DNA of 64,000 nucleotides from Capra hircus (GCF_001704415.2 NC_030811.1:51821591-51885590); one strand, 5' to 3'. Positions 23,560 through 36,734 are shown, counted from the first letter of the stretch. Notes: generated from the letters alone by a model not told the origin. Program-made: numbers and translations.

Positions 23560-23760
23560 TTTTTTTTTTTTTTTTTAAATTTTTATTGTAGTATAGTTGA
23601 TTCACAATGTTGTTTTAGTTTCAGGTATACAGCAAGGTCAGTTGGTTACACATATATCTACTTTTTCTTTTTTAGATTGTTTTCCCATGTAGGCCATTAC
23701 ATGGATATAGTAATATATATGTCAGTGTCAACCTCTAAATTTATCCCCCTCCCAGTTATT
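23560..23760 (-). mobile_element. L1 3' end, antisense
   Basis: A T run, then TTTTTATTGTAGTATAGTTG, GTTTTAGTTTCAGGTATACA and a CTCTAAATTTATCCCCCTCC block, the known antisense order of an artiodactyl L1 3' UTR. Confidence 0.85.
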
Positions 23761-23977
23761 CTTTTTTGCAGCAAGACCTAGAACAGTTGCTTAAAGTTGT
23801 CAATTGAGCCATTTTATACTCTAGTGGAGTGATTGTATATTGTACACTTGAGCAGAGGTGATATACAGATAGGGCTCAAACAAAAAAGATTACTTTAACC
23901 TTGTTCTGTTTGAGGATTGCTTGAGTTAGAGGGTAAACTTAATATCAAGCAGTGTGTACAGTTGTTTATTTCCTTAT

Positions 23978-24096
23978 GGATTAGTAGCTTAGTTGTTTCT
24001 GACTCTTTGCGACCCCATGGACTATAACCCACCAAGTTCCTCTGCCCGTTGGATTCTCCAGGCAAGAATATTGGAGTGGGTTGCCATGTCCTTCTC
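23978..24096 (-). mobile_element. Bov-tA SINE fragment
   Basis: Contains GTAGCTTAGTTGTTTCTGAC, CTCTTTGCGACCCCATGGAC and GGCAAGAATATTGGAGTGGG, the 3' half of Bov-tA in reverse. Confidence 0.88.
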
Positions 24097-24259
24097 CTTG
24101 TCTCCTTATAAACATCTGTCAAGTCTTTTGTCCTTATTACTATTAGCCTTTTTAGTTTAAAATACACAGTTATTCTTCCAGTTTTATTCCTGGGGAATAC
24201 TTGGAATCCTACAGTAGGAATATCCTACAGGTAGATACTCTGGTTAAAGAACCATATTT

Positions 24260-24372
24260 TGGGGTGGCGGGAAGGAGGGTGGTGTAACACGTGGAATCTT
24301 AGTTCCCTGACCAGTGATTGAATCCGTGCTAAGCTCAGAGTCTTTTAACCACTGGACCTCTAGGGAATTCTA
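24260..24372 (-). mobile_element. CHR-2-like SINE
   Basis: Contains GGAATCTTAGTTCCCTGACC and TTTTAACCACTGGACCTCTA, reversed CHR-2 body and head. Confidence 0.82.
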
Positions 24373-25971
24373 AGGAACCACTTTTTAAATTTGAACTTTT
24401 TAAGCAGGTGTACCCAAGTATTATAAATGTTATAATAAAATCTCATTATATGTGCCTAGCTTGACTATTAGAACATCCAGGTAAATTTTTAATCCAGTTG
24501 TTGTAACTCTTTTGCTGTCCTTTGTATAGTTCTAACCCTTTTCTTTCTATTCTTCATGCATTTCTCTTGCTGTTACCTGAGATTGGCAGTTTTCCAAAAT
24601 GGCCCATTACAACCTGTACTTAGCCTGTGAGATCAAGAATACCCTAAAGTATGGCCTTTGATGTTAGACTCTGTTCACCTTGAAATCCAAAGGGAAGAAT
24701 GGATGATTTAGAGTAGGAATGGCAGAAAGAGAGGCCTTTAATTGTGTGAAATTACTCATGTACATCAGATCATTTCTCTGGTTCAGTTGAGTATTACCTG
24801 AAATTTAAACAGTCTTAGGTTCTCTCTGCTGTCCAGGGGATGGGTTAAGCACTATAGATAAGACTAAAGATTATGCTGACAGACTTGGGTTGAGAAAGTG
24901 GAGGACTGAGGTCAGGGGATTAATGAAGCAAAATTTGTAGGAGATTGTGGCTAAGGTACCCAGAAGAAATCTTTGGAAGTTTATGGCAACTCACAAATCT
25001 TGATGACAGTCACCCATCATGAAGGGGACTTCTTCCTTGCTGCTGTTCTTCCATTGGAATATATAATCTGGGAAGATAAGGTATGTGGAAGTGATTTTTT
25101 TTTAAGTTATTCTTTAGAAAATGGTGACAAAAAGACTTAGAATATTTGTTGCATAATAGATTCTCACTAACTTCAGCTAATATTGTATTAATTTTCATAA
25201 TCAAGGAAGAAATTAAGTAATGTCATCCAAGAGGAGTAAGAATCGACATTATACCCAGATTCTAAAAGCTATGTTTGTATAATGTTATATACAAACAATT
25301 CTGAGCTATATTTTGGCAATTGCTTAATTCTGGGGATAAAATAATATGCTTGCTAGGAGAGCTGCTTCCTCTTTGCTGCTAGTCATGGGGCTTCTAGTTC
25401 TTTATGAATTTGCTTTTTACTTCCAAAATTATAGTCTTCATCTTAATCAGGCAGGGCTGCTGGGCAGTTAGAATAGCTCAGAAACTTAAACCCGGGTTAG
25501 TTGAGTGACTTATAAAATCTGTGACATTTCTTGGCACCTGTTTAAAATCTGGTGTGAAATCTGGTTTAAAATCCGTGGTATGAATTCTAAAAAACAGTCT
25601 TCGTATAATAGTTTTAAAGGGCTTCTCTTTGAAGTATGAGTATATAAACTGCTGAATATCTGAAGAACTGTAAGATAGATCATTTATGCAATATACAAAA
25701 TATGCACATCTATAGATATTTAGATTAGTGGTTGCCTGGGACTGGAGGGAAACAGTGACCATAAATAGGTAAAAGGTTTCTTCTGGGGGTGATGAAAATG
25801 TTCTAAAACTAGGTTATGGTAATGGTTGCACAAGCCTGTAAATATATTAAAAACCATTAAATTGTGTACTTTTGGAACTAGCTTCTTGCACTTAAAATGC
25901 TTTCAGGGTTCACCCATTTTATAGTATGGATCAGTATTTCATTCTTTTTAATGTCAAATGATATCTCATTA

Positions 25972-26262
25972 GCTTCCCTGATAGCTCAGTTGGTAAAGAA
26001 TGTGCCTGCAATGCAGGAGACCCTGGTTTGATTCTGGGTCTGGAAGATCTGCTGGAGAAGGGATAGGCTACCCACTCTTGGGCTTCCCTTGTGGCTCAGC
26101 TGGTAAAGAATCCACCTGCAATGTGGGAGACCTGGGTTAGGAGATCCCTTGAGGGGAAGGGCTACCCACTCTGCTATTCTGACCTGGAGAATTCCATGGA
26201 CTACAGTCCATGGGTCACAGAGAGTCTGACTCGACTGAGCGACTTTCATTTTACATTTATTA
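25972..26262 (+). mobile_element. Bov-tA SINE, doubled head
   Basis: Two tRNA-like heads follow each other: CTTCCCTGATAGCTCAGTTG at 25974 and CTTCCCTTGTGGCTCAGCTG near 26084. After the second comes GACCTGGAGAATTCCATGGA and CACAGAGAGTCTGACTCGAC. This is either a Bov-tA inserted in another or a dimeric variant. Both are in the sense orientation. Confidence 0.9.
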
Positions 26263-26649
26263 GACTTATGTAAAAATTATCAGTTTGTATATGTATTCAT
26301 TGTGTTCTGGTTTTTGTTTTGAAGTGCTGGATGTATATTTGAAATTAGAAGATTGAAAACTGAGGTTCAGAGAACCAGTGCTCCTGAATCCTGTTTTTCA
26401 AATAGGACTAAAATGGGCTGTGACCCTGTTAAGTTTTCTAATTAGTTCATAATCTTTTGGTGCCCTATGGATGGAATGTTTTCATAAATTACATTCTTAA
26501 CTTGAATATTGGTAATTTAAGATGTCCTTCAAGATATTTTAAAACCAAATTATTTTGGGTGGTACTCAAACAATATTGCTTAAACAGTATGAGGAGCTTG
26601 TTATGAACTCTTGTTTATATTCATATTGTTTTGATTCTTAAGTTTCACA

Positions 26650-26812
26650 AATTAGGTAGGGTAAAGAATATGCCTGAAATGCAGGAGATGTGGGTTTGAT
26701 CCCTGGGTCAGGAAGATTCCCTGGAGAAGGAAATGGCAACCCACTCCAGCCTTGGGGGCTACAATCTATGAAGTCACAAAGAGTTAGACATGACTTAGTG
26801 AGTAAACAGCAA
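26650..26812 (+). mobile_element. Bov-tA SINE, worn
   Basis: Contains GATGTGGGTTTGATCCCTGG, GGAAATGGCAACCCACTCCA and CACAAAGAGTTAGACATGAC. Part of the head and the TTCTTGCCTGGAGAATCC segment are lost. Confidence 0.85.
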
Positions 26813-27289
26813 GGTGTAGGGTACCTTGAGAAGTTACCAGGCATTTGGGAGTGACCATAAGTACACGAGTGTGAGAACGTGAAAGATCTCTCATATAATG
26901 GCTCTGTCTAGTGTGGACCTCTCCAACTGTCTTTATATTTTTGGCTTGCTTTATCCTTTCATTAGATACCTGATTTTGGACAGAGGTAGTTTAAGGCTTT
27001 TAAACTGTTTAATGTATAGATTGCCCAGTGGCTTTTTAATATATTATTATCTTCTAATGTGTAGAATTGCTAAAAATCAATTTTGAAGTTAGGATATCAT
27101 TGAATTTCTAATTCTATTTTCCTGATTTTTTTTATTGAGAAGAAGAGACATGAAGGTTTTTACTTTTAATGCATAACTTAAGCAATATATTTCTTTAAAG
27201 CCATTTACTTTCACTTTGTCCCTGATTTGTTATGTAATAGTTTCAGAATGTTTTGTTTCTAAAATAAATACTTCAAATTATCTCATATA

Positions 27290-28860
27290 GATTAATACAG
27301 AGGTGTTACTTGGAGCATGTTTAATAGTATACATCATGATGACTTGAATATGTATACATTGTGAAGGAATTCCTCCCATCTAGTTAATTAACACATCCTT
27401 CAACTACATATTTATCCCTTTTTTTTTTTTGTTTCACTTTGTCTACACTGTGTGCCTTGTAGGACTTTAGTTCCCAGACCAGAGATCAAACCCCTGTGCA
27501 CTCTGCAGTGGAAGCACAGCCCTAACCATTGGACCACTGCGGAATTCCCCTATATGTTGTTTCATGTGTGTGAGAGAACATTTAAATTTTGCACTGTTAG
27601 CAAATTTCAATTAGACAATACAGTGTTGTTAACTTACAGCCACAATAATATACGTAAGATCCTCAGATTTTATTTATCTTACAGCGAAAACTTTGTACTC
27701 TTTTATCAACCTCTCCCTCCCTGTCCCCCACCCCTTAGTCCTTCGTACCCACTTTTCTATTCTTTTTCTATGAGTTTGACTTTTTTTTTTAGATTCTGCA
27801 TATAAGTAGATACCATGTAGTGTTTGTTTAGTGTATTTCACTTAACATAATGCTCTTAGGGTCTGTCCATGTTGCAAGTGGCAGGATTTTCTTCTCTCTC
27901 ATGACTAGATAGTATTCCATTGTATTTATGTACCATATTTTCTGTATCCATTCAACATTGTGAATATGCAGCAGTGAACATGAGTGCCGATAAATTATCT
28001 TCCTTGTCCTGTTTTCATTTCCTTTGGGTACGTACTCAGAAGTGGGATTGCTGAATCATATGATAATTTTAGTTCCATTTGGTTTTCCATGGTGCCTGCA
28101 CCAGTTTACATTGCAAAAGTACACAACAGTACCTTTTCCTCCACATCTTCACCGATGTTTTGTTGTCTCTGGTTTTTATGACAGCCATTCTGATAGGTGT
28201 GAGCTGATACTGTTTGTAGCTTTGATTTGCATTTCCCTGACAGTGATTTTTGATCACCTTTTCATGTGCCTGTTGGCCATTCATATGCTTTCTTATGAAC
28301 AAAATGTCTTTTTAGTTCCTCCACCAATTTTTAAATTGTGTGGGTTTTTTAGGGGGTTGCTATTGAGTTGTGTGAGTTCTTTATAATTTTGGATATTTAC
28401 CAGATGATTGAGTTACAAATATTTTCCTCCAATTTTGAAGGTTACTTTTTCATTTTATTGATAGTTTGTTTTGCTGTGCAAAAGCTTTTAAGTTTGTAGT
28501 TCTGCTTGCTTATTTTTGCTTTTGTTATCAAATCTAAGAATTCGTTGCCAAGACCAGTGTCAAGGACATTATTATCCTCTGTTCTCTTAGGAGTTTTACA
28601 GTTTCAAGTCTTAAATTTAAGTCTTTTATTCATTTTGAGTTGATTTTTTGTGTGTGTGGATTAAGACAGTGGTATAGTTTCATTCTTTTGCTTATGGCTG
28701 TCTAGTTTTCCCAGCACCACTTGAAGAGAGTACCCTCTTCCTATCGCATATTCTTGGATCCTTTGTTGTAAATTGATTGAACATATATGCATGGGTTTAT
28801 TGTTGTGTTGTCTGTTCTGTTCCATTGATCCAGCTTAACACATGTCACATATGCACGTGT
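27290..28860 (-). mobile_element. L1 LINE 3' half, antisense, with nested CHR SINE
   Basis: Antisense L1 from the 3' UTR (AATTCCTCCCATCTAGTTAA, CAACCTCTCCCTCC) through the ORF2 end (GACAGCCATTCTGATAGGTG, CTTTGCTGTGCAAAAGC-like) to TTCCATTGATCCAGC. The 120- and 117-codon open frames here run on the + strand and are shadows of L1 sequence. A CHR-2-like SINE sits at 27420-27552. Confidence 0.88.
27420..27552 (-). mobile_element. CHR-2-like SINE nested in L1
   Basis: Begins with a T run, then TTTAGTTCCCAGACCAGAGA and CCCTAACCATTGGACCACTG. L1 3' UTR sequence is found on both sides. Confidence 0.85.
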
Positions 28861-28907
28861 AATATAAATTGTTAGAATATATATACGTAAACCATTTGAT
28901 TTTAATT

Positions 28908-31900
28908 AAAAGAGCACTTCAGTTGCTCAGTCGTGTCCGACTCTGCGACCCCATGAATCGCAGCACGCCAGGCCTCCGTGTTCATCACCATCTCCCGGAG
29001 TTCAGTCAGACTCACGTCCATCGAGTCCGTGATGCCATCCAGCCATCTCATCCTCTGTCATCCCCTTTTTCTCCTGCCCCCAATCCCTCCCAGCATCAGA
29101 GTCTTTTCCAATGAGTCAACTCTTCGCATGAGGTGGCCAAAGTACTGGAGTTTCAGCCCCAGCATCATTCCTTCCAAAGAAATCCCAGGGTTGATCTTCT
29201 TCAGAATGGACTGGTTGGATCTCCTTGCAGTCCAAGGGCCTCTCAAGAGTCTTCTCTAACACCACAGTTCAAAAGCATCAATTCTTCAGCACTCAGCCTT
29301 CTTCACAGTCCAACTCTCACATCCATACATGACCACTGGAAAAACCATAGCCTTGACTAGATGGACCTTTGTTGGCAAAGTAATGTCTCTGCTTTTGAAT
29401 ATGCTATCTAGGTTGGTCATAACTTTCCTTCCAAGGAGTAAGTGTCTTTTAATTTCATGGGTGCAGTCACCATCTGCGGTGATTTTGGAGGCCAAAAAAA
29501 TAAAGTCTGACACTGTTTCTACTGTTTCCCCATCTATTTGCCATGAGGTGATGGGACCAGATGCCATGATCTTCGTTTTCTGAATGTTGAGCTTTAAGCC
29601 AACTTTTTCACTCTCCACTTTCACTTTCATCAAGAGGCTTTTTAGCTCCTCTTCGCTTTCTGTCATAAGGGTGGTGTCATCTGCATATGTGAGGTTATTG
29701 ATATTTCTCCCGGCAATCTTGATTCCAGCTTGTGTTTCTTCCAGTCCAGCGTTTCTCATGATGTACTCTGCATATAAGTTAAATAAGCAGGGTGACAATA
29801 TACAGCCTTGACGTACTCCTTTTCCTATTTGGAACCAGTCTGTTGTTCCATGTCCAGTTCTAACTGTTGCTTCCTGACCTGCATACAGATTTCTCAAGAG
29901 GCAGGTCAGGTGGTCTGATATTCCCATCTGTTTCAGAATTTTCCACAGTTTATTTTGATTCACAGAGTCAAAAGGCTTTGGCATAGTCAATAAAGCAGAA
30001 ATAGATGTTTTTCTGGAACTCTCTTGCTTTTTCCATGATCCAGCAGATGTTGGCAATTTGATCTCTGGTTCCTCTGCCTTTTCTAAAACCAGCTTGAACA
30101 TCAGGGAGTTCATGGTTCACGTATTACTGAAGCCTGGCTTGGAGAATTTTGAGCATTACTTTACTAGCATGTGAGATGAGTACAATTGTGCGGTAGTTTG
30201 AGCATTCTTTGGCATTGCCTTTCTTTTGGATTGGCATGAAAACTGACCTTTTCCAGTCCTGTGGGCACTGCTGAGTTTTCCAAATTTGCTGGCATATTGA
30301 GTGCAGCACTTTCACAGCATCATCTTTCAGGATTTGAAACAGCTCAACTGGAATTCTATCAGATGTCTGGCTCTAGATTAGTGATCACATCATCATGATT
30401 ATCGGGGTCATGAAGATCTTTTTTGTACAGTTCTTCTGTGTATTCTTGCCACCTCTTCTTAATATCTTCTGCTTCTGTTAGGTCCATACCATTTCTGTCC
30501 TTTATCAAGCCCATCTTTGCATGAAATGTTCCCTTGGTATCTCTAATTTTCTTGAAGAGATCTCTAGTCTTTCCCATTCTGTTGTTTTCCTCTATTTCTT
30601 CGCATTGATTGCTGAAGAAGGCTTTCTTATCTCTTCTTGGTATTCTTTGGAACTCTGCATTCAGATGCTTATATCTTCCCTTTTCTCCTTGGCTTACGCT
30701 TCTCTTCTTTTCACAGCTATTTGTAAGGCCTCCCCAGACAGCCCTTTTCCTTTTTTGCATTTCTTTTCCATGGGGATGGTCTTCATCCCTGTCTCTTGTA
30801 CAGTGTCACAAACCTTATTCCATAGTTCATCAGGCACTCTTATCTATCAGATCTAGTCCCTTAAATCTATTTCTCACTTCCACTATATAATCATAAGGGA
30901 TTTGATTTAGGTCATACCTGAATGGTCTAGCGGTTTTTCCCTACTTTCTTCAATTTGAGTTTGAATTTGGCAATCAGGAGTTCATGATCTGAGCCACAGT
31001 CAGCTCCAGGTCTTGTTTTTGTTGACTGTATAGAGCTTTTCCATCTTTGGCTGCAAAGAATATAATCAATCTGATTTCGGTGTTGACCATCTGGTGATGT
31101 CCATGTGTAGAGTCTTCTCTTGTGTTGTTGGAAGAGGGTGTTGGCTATGACCAGTGCATTTTCTTGGCAAAACTCTTATTAGTCTTTGCCCTGCTTCATT
31201 CCGCATTCCAAAGCCAAATTTGCCTGTTACTCCAGGTGTTTCTTGACATCCTACTTTTGCATTCCAGTCCCCTATAATGAAAAGGACATCTTTTTTGGGT
31301 GTTGGTTCTAAAAGGTCTTGTAGGTCTTCATAGAACCGTTGAACTTCAGTTTCTTCAGTGTTACTGGTTGGGGCATAAACTTGGATTACTGTGATACTGA
31401 ATGGTTTGCCTTGGACGAACAGAGATCATTCTGTCGTTTTTGAGATTGCATCCAAGTACTGCATTTCGGACTCTTCTGTTGACCGTGATAGCTGCTCCAT
31501 TTTTTCTAAGGGATTCCTGCTGAGTTAAATTCACCCATTCCAGTCCATTTTAGTTCGCTGATTCCTAGAATGTCGACGTTCACCCTTGCCATCTCTTGTT
31601 TGACCACTTCCAATTTGCCTTGATTCATGGACCTGACATTCCAGGTTCCTATGCAATATTGCTCTTTACAGCATCGGACCTTGCTTCTATCACCAGTCAC
31701 ATCCACAACTGGGTATTGTTTTTGCTTTGGCTCCATCCCTTCCTTCTTTCTGGAGTTATTTCTCCACTGATCTCCAGTAGCATATTGGGCACCTACTGAC
31801 CTGGGGAGTTCCTCTTTTGGTATCCTATCATTTTGCCTTTTCATACTGTTCATGGTGTTCTGAAGGCAAGAATACTGAAGTGGCTTGCCATTCCCTTCTC

Positions 31901-32237
31901 CAGTGGACCACATTCTGTCAGACCTCTCCACCATGACCCGCCCATCTTGGGTTTCCCTGCAGGTATGGCTTGGTTTCCCTTGCAGGTGTGGCTTGGTTTC
32001 ATTGAGTTAGACAAGGCTGTGGTCCTAGTGTGATTAGATTGACTAGTTTTCTGTGAGTGTGGTTTCAGTGTGTCTGCCCTCTGATGCCCTCTTGCAACAC
32101 CTACCATCTTACTTGGGTTTCTCTTACCTTGGGCGGAGGGTATCTCTTCACAGCTGCTCCAGCAGAGCACAGCCGCTGCTCCTTACCTTGGACGAGGGGT
32201 ATCTCCTTACCGCTGCCATTCCTGACCTTCAACGTGG
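28908..32237 (-). mobile_element. BovB LINE, nearly full length, decayed
   Basis: At about 3.3 kb this is close to the full BovB length. From its 5' end (32237) it has a GC-richer leader, an endonuclease-like N-terminus in the open frame 31934-31506 (YCIGTWNVRSM and LGISELKWTG), a middle part, and a reverse transcriptase in the frame 30113-29286. There GVRQGCILSP and the catalytic YADD (29676-29687) are visible. The 3' terminus at 28908 starts ACTTCAGTTGCTCAGTCGTG on the + strand. The single ORF is now broken into at least four frames (31934-31506, 30760-30359, 30315-30124, 30113-29286), so it cannot make its protein. BovB belongs to the RTE clade and drives Bov-tA and Bov-A2 SINEs, which share its 3' end. 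Confidence 0.95.
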
Positions 32238-32452
32238 GATATAAAATTATGCTATCCTAAATTTTTTCTTTTTACTCCATGTCTCTTTAAAAATGTATAT
32301 GAAACCCACCTTTAAGATTTAGTTGTCTGTGAAATGTGTACATGTTCAGGAAATAATTTAGACATTTGTAGATACACTTGTAGCCTTTCTTCCCCATACT
32401 TTTTCTGCTTCAAAAATAATTTAATCCTTTGGATTTGGTATTTTCTTGTGAA

Positions 32453-33637
32453 GGTCGTCGTCGTCCAGTCGCTCAGTCGTGTCTGACTCTTTGTGACATC
32501 ATGGTCTGCAGCACGCCAGGCTTCCCTGTCCCTCACAGTCTCCCGAAGTTTGCTCAAACTCCTGTCCATTGATGGCATCCAGCCACCTCATCCTCTGTCA
32601 CCCCTTTCTCTTCATGCCTTCAGTCTTTCCCAGCATCAGGGTTTTTTCCAATAAGTCAGCTCTTTGCATCAGGTGGCCAGAGTATTGGAGCTTCAGCATC
32701 AGTCCTTCCAATGAATATTAAGGGTTGATTTCCTTTAGGACACACTGATTTGATTTCCTTGCAGTCCAGGGAACTCCTAAGAGTCTTATCCAACACAACA
32801 GTTCGAAAGCATCAATTCTTTGGTGCTCAGCCTTCTTTATGGTCCAGCCCTCACATCCATACATGACTACTTGGAAAAGCATAGCTGTAACACTGCAGAC
32901 CTTTGTTGGCAAAATGATGACTCTGCTTTTTAATATGCTGTCTAGGTTTCTCATAGCTTTTCTTCCAAGGAGCAAGTGTCTTTTAATTTCATGGTTGCAG
33001 TCACTGTCTGCAGTGATTTTGGATCCCATGAAAATAAAAACAGTTACTGTTTCCATTTTCTCCATCTATTTGCCATGAAGTGATGGGACCAGAAGTCATG
33101 ATCTTTGTTGAGTGTTGAGTTTTAAGCCAACTTTTTCATTCTCCTCTTTCACCTTCATCAGGAGGCTCTTTAGTTCCTCTTCACTTTCTGCCATAAGGGT
33201 CGTGTCATCTGTTTAACTGAGGTTATTGATACTTCTCGTGGCAATCTTGATTCCAGCTTGTGCTTCATTGTGCGCAGCATTTCTCATGATGTGCTCTACA
33301 TCTGAGTTAATAAGCAGGGTGACAATATACAGCTTTGACATACTTTTTTCCCAATTTTGAACGAGTCAGTTGTTCCATGTCCTGTTCTACTGTTGCTTCT
33401 TAATCTGGATACAGGTTTTTTCAGGAGGCAGGTAAGGTGGTCTGGTATTCCCATCTCTCTAAGAATTTTCCATAGTTGTGATCCACAGTTGAAGGCTTTA
33501 GTGTAAATGAAGCAGAAGTAGATGTTTTTCTGGAATTCTCTTGCTTTTTCTATGATCCAATGGATGTTGGTAATTTGATCTCTGATTTGTCTGCCTTTTC
33601 TGAGATCCAGCTTTGTACATCTTGTACAGATAGAATT
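32453..33637 (-). mobile_element. BovB LINE, 5'-truncated, more decayed
   Basis: Starts on the + strand with the reversed 3' end (CCAGTCGCTCAGTCGTGTCT) and runs back to reverse transcriptase sequence at about 33.6 kb. Compared with the neighbour at 28.9-32.2 kb it has more indels and stops, so it is probably the older of the two. About 215 bases separate them; both point the same way. Confidence 0.93.
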
Positions 33638-33639
33638 TT

Positions 33640-34330
33640 TGAACTTTTTATTTATTTATATTTAGTCTTTATTTTTATATTGAAGTATAGTTGATTTTCA
33701 GTATTGTGTTAACTTCAGGTAGTACAGCAAAGTAATTTAATTACACATACACATATATCCATTCTTTTCAGATTCTTTTCCATATAGGTTATTACAGAAT
33801 ATTGAGTAGAGAGTTCCCTCTGCTATATAGTACGTCCTTATTGATTATTTGTTTTATAAATAGTAGTATATATATGTTAATCCCAAATTCCTAATTTATC
33901 CCTCCTGCTACCATTTACCCTTTGGTAACCTTGAATTTGTTTTTGAAGTCTGAATCTGTTTCTGTTTTGTATGTTAATTTATGTCATTTTTTTTATTCCA
34001 CATATAAACTATATTTCCTCTGTCTGCTTACTTAGTATGATAATCTCTAAGTCCATCTATGCTGCTGCAAATGGCATTAGTTCATTTTTCTATGGCTACT
34101 GTTCCATTGTATGTATGCCACATCTTCTTTATCCATCCTCTGTTGATGGACATTTAGGTTGCTTCCATGTTTTGACTATTGTAAAGAATGCTGCAGTGAA
34201 CATTGGGGTGCAGTGTGTCTTTGGCTTACAGTTTCCTCTGGATATATGCCCAGGAATGTGATTGGTGGATCATGATAGTTCTATTTTTAGTTTTTTTAGG
34301 AACCCTCACACTGTTTCCTCAGTCGAGTTG
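33640..34330 (-). mobile_element. L1 3' UTR fragment, antisense
   Basis: Contains TATTGAAGTATAGTTGATTT, TTACAGAATATTGAGTAGAG, TTTGGTAACCTTGAATTTG and TGTTGATGGACATTTAGGTT in the usual antisense order of an artiodactyl L1. Confidence 0.9.
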
Positions 34331-35330
34331 GTATTCCAGTTGATTTCGAAAAAGAGTGTTTGAGAAAAGCCAGATTATATTAAATGAGTCAGATTTATTT
34401 TAAGTTTCTTCTAGCAATTTCCATAAATGACATGATCCTTTTGCCAGTGACTTGCCATTAGAGTATTCAGGTACTAATTTACTAAAATTTACTGTTGTAT
34501 ATGTTTGAATCCAGAAAATGATACTTTTTTCTAGATAATTGGTAGTGATACTGTGAAGACACAGTATCTTCACATGTATTTATTTGTAGTCAAAGTTAAT
34601 TTTGTCCTTTTTTAACATGGGAATAAATGTGTTGTTACTTAAGATGTTTTTAGTGGGTGTTTAGCCACAGAATCACTTAAGTGATTAACAGTTTCACAGT
34701 CTTTTTGTCTGGTTGTTCATAATTGAGAATTGAGGGGAATTGGTAATAGTGGGTCATGGTGATGTGATCCTTCAGTTTAGAAGAAGTCTGCTGCATAAAT
34801 CTGATATGCTCAAATCTCTTAATCTCCTTTTGTCTCCTTTGTAGTTACTGTTCTTATCTTGGTGCACAGTGTAGCTGAGTTACTCTTCTCTTTAAGTTTT
34901 CTGTTTAAATATTAGGTTTATTGTGCTCTTTTGTCATAATTTGCAAATGCTGACCAAATGAATATTTATTTCAAATTTCAAGTGTTTTTGAAGACTATGT
35001 TGCATATTTTACTCTTTTAAAAATGTTTTGTATATGCATTTCTATATAGTTTTTTAAAGGAAAGCATGGTTCTTAGTTATTTGTATGTACGCTAAAGGCT
35101 TTGATGTTATTTTCATGCTAAGGAAGACTTAGACATATTGAAAATGCTTATCCTTCATTCAGATATGAATGCAACATGCCTGCAGAATAATCCCCACTTT
35201 TGGGTATTTTATGCCTTTTATAGTGCGCTTAGAAGCTAAGAAGCTCTTAAGTGTCTTTAAAGGTACCACAAAAAGGTTCTGAGACTCTCAAGTTACAATT
35301 CAAATTAATTTGTGATTCACTATGGAGTTA

Positions 35331-35910
35331 ATGGGGAAACAGTGGAAACAGTGTCAGACTTTATTTTTTTGGGCTCCAAAATCACTGCAGATGGTGATTG
35401 CAGCCATGAAATTAAAACGCTTACTCCTTGGAAGGAAAGTTATGACCAACCTAGATAGCATATTCAAAAGCAGAGACATTACTTTGCCAACAAAGGTCCA
35501 TCTAGTCAAGGCTATGGTTTTTCCAGTGGTCACGTATGGATGTGAGAGTTGGACTGTGAAGAAAGCTGAGCGCCAAAGAATTGATGCTTTTGAACTGTGG
35601 TGTTAGAGAAGACTCTTGAGAGTCCCTTGGACTGCAAGGAGATCCAACCAGTCCATTCTGAAGGAGATCAACCCTGGGATTTCTTTGGAGGGAATGACGC
35701 TAAAGCTGAAACTCCAGTACTTTGGCCACCTCATGCGAAGAGTTGACTCATTGGAAAAGACTCTGATGTGGGGAGGGATTGGGGGCAGGAGGAGAAGGGG
35801 ACAACAGAGGATGAGATGCTGGATGGCATCACCAACTCGATGGACGTGAGTTTGAGTGAACTCCAGGAGTTGGTGATGGACAGGGAGGCCTGGCCTGCTG
35901 TGATTCCTGT
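35331..35910 (+). mobile_element. BovB LINE 3' fragment
   Basis: From ATGGGGAAACAGTGGAAACA to GGCCTGCTGTGATTCCTG. The open frames here (94 and 77 codons) are BovB ORF pieces such as KRLLLGRKVMTNLDSIFKSR. The terminal GAACTGA repeats are missing, so the 3' end is also clipped. Confidence 0.93.
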
Positions 35911-36544
35911 TCAGAGAGAGCATTTGGTAAAAATAAAAATAAAATGTAAAAAGCAGTTTAGAAACCTCTCCTTATAAATCAGCAAGACAAATACTGAAAA
36001 TGTCAGATTTTAAAGAATCATTGGATAGTGACAGCTTTTAAAGCTGAGTGAGTAAATAATACCTGTTTTCTCTGGGATTACAGCATTGAAATCAGAATAG
36101 CATTTAGTTTTTCATATCAGTGTTTGGTTTATGTTGCAAATTCAGTAAGGCAAGAAGTTGTTTTGAGCAAAATTAAAACCAATAGAAGGTATCTGACCAT
36201 TGTTGTGATAAGCTTCTTAATGAATTATGTTGTTCTTAGATGCAATGATGTAGTTTTCATATTCTAATAAGATAATTAAAATATTTTACTTGTAAGTAAA
36301 AAATTTTGTTACTTGATGAAAATCAATTAATTTTCATTAGCATATAGATACTATAGATAGCATATTTTCATTGGCATATAGATACTTCATAACATTTGAT
36401 ACATTTAAATTGGCAGAATGGTGATTTTCTTTAGTTTTTGTTGTTGGGTCAATGGGTAGTACTTTCATTAATAGGAAAATCTTAAATTAATTTTTAATTA
36501 GCACAATTTGTCTTAATTTATTAGTTCTTTGTATAGTTTCCCAT

Positions 36545-36680
36545 AACTGTGTGGAAGCCTCCAATGCACTATATATTATTTGATTCTCATAATTTTATGA
36601 ACTAGGCACTAAAGGCCTTATTATCTCCTTTTTGTCCATTATAAAACAAGCCTAGGAAGAGGCTTGATGAAGTTCTTGTA
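36545..36680 (+). mobile_element. Possible MIR fragment
   Basis: TTTGATTCTCATAATTTTATGAACTAGGC-like and TTATCTCC with GAAGAGGCTTGATGAAG follow the MIR order, but divergence is high. Confidence 0.5.
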
Positions 36681-36734
36681 AGTTAGTTCATTGTCTTAGT
36701 TGATGTGATAAGATTTTTTAGTTATCTATTTTAA

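Noticed and set aside
25974..26110. tRNA-like stretches, such as GGTAAAGAATCYRCCTGCAATG at many places
   Set aside because: These are the tRNA-derived heads of Bov-tA and CHR SINEs, with the SINE body attached. No free-standing tRNA gene was found.
28024..28386. Open frames of 117-120 codons at 27.4-28.4 kb on the + strand
   Set aside because: They run antisense to L1 ORF2 sequence and are by-products of it.
29286..30113. A 275-codon open frame on the - strand with reverse transcriptase motifs, the longest open frame in the window
   Set aside because: It is the reverse transcriptase part of a BovB LINE, with the rest of the ORF in other frames. Not a host gene.
34540..34575. A small hairpin with TGTGAAGA / TCTTCACA arms and an overlapping GATACTG / CAGTATC pair
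   Set aside because: Arms of 7-8 bases are expected by chance in a window of this size.
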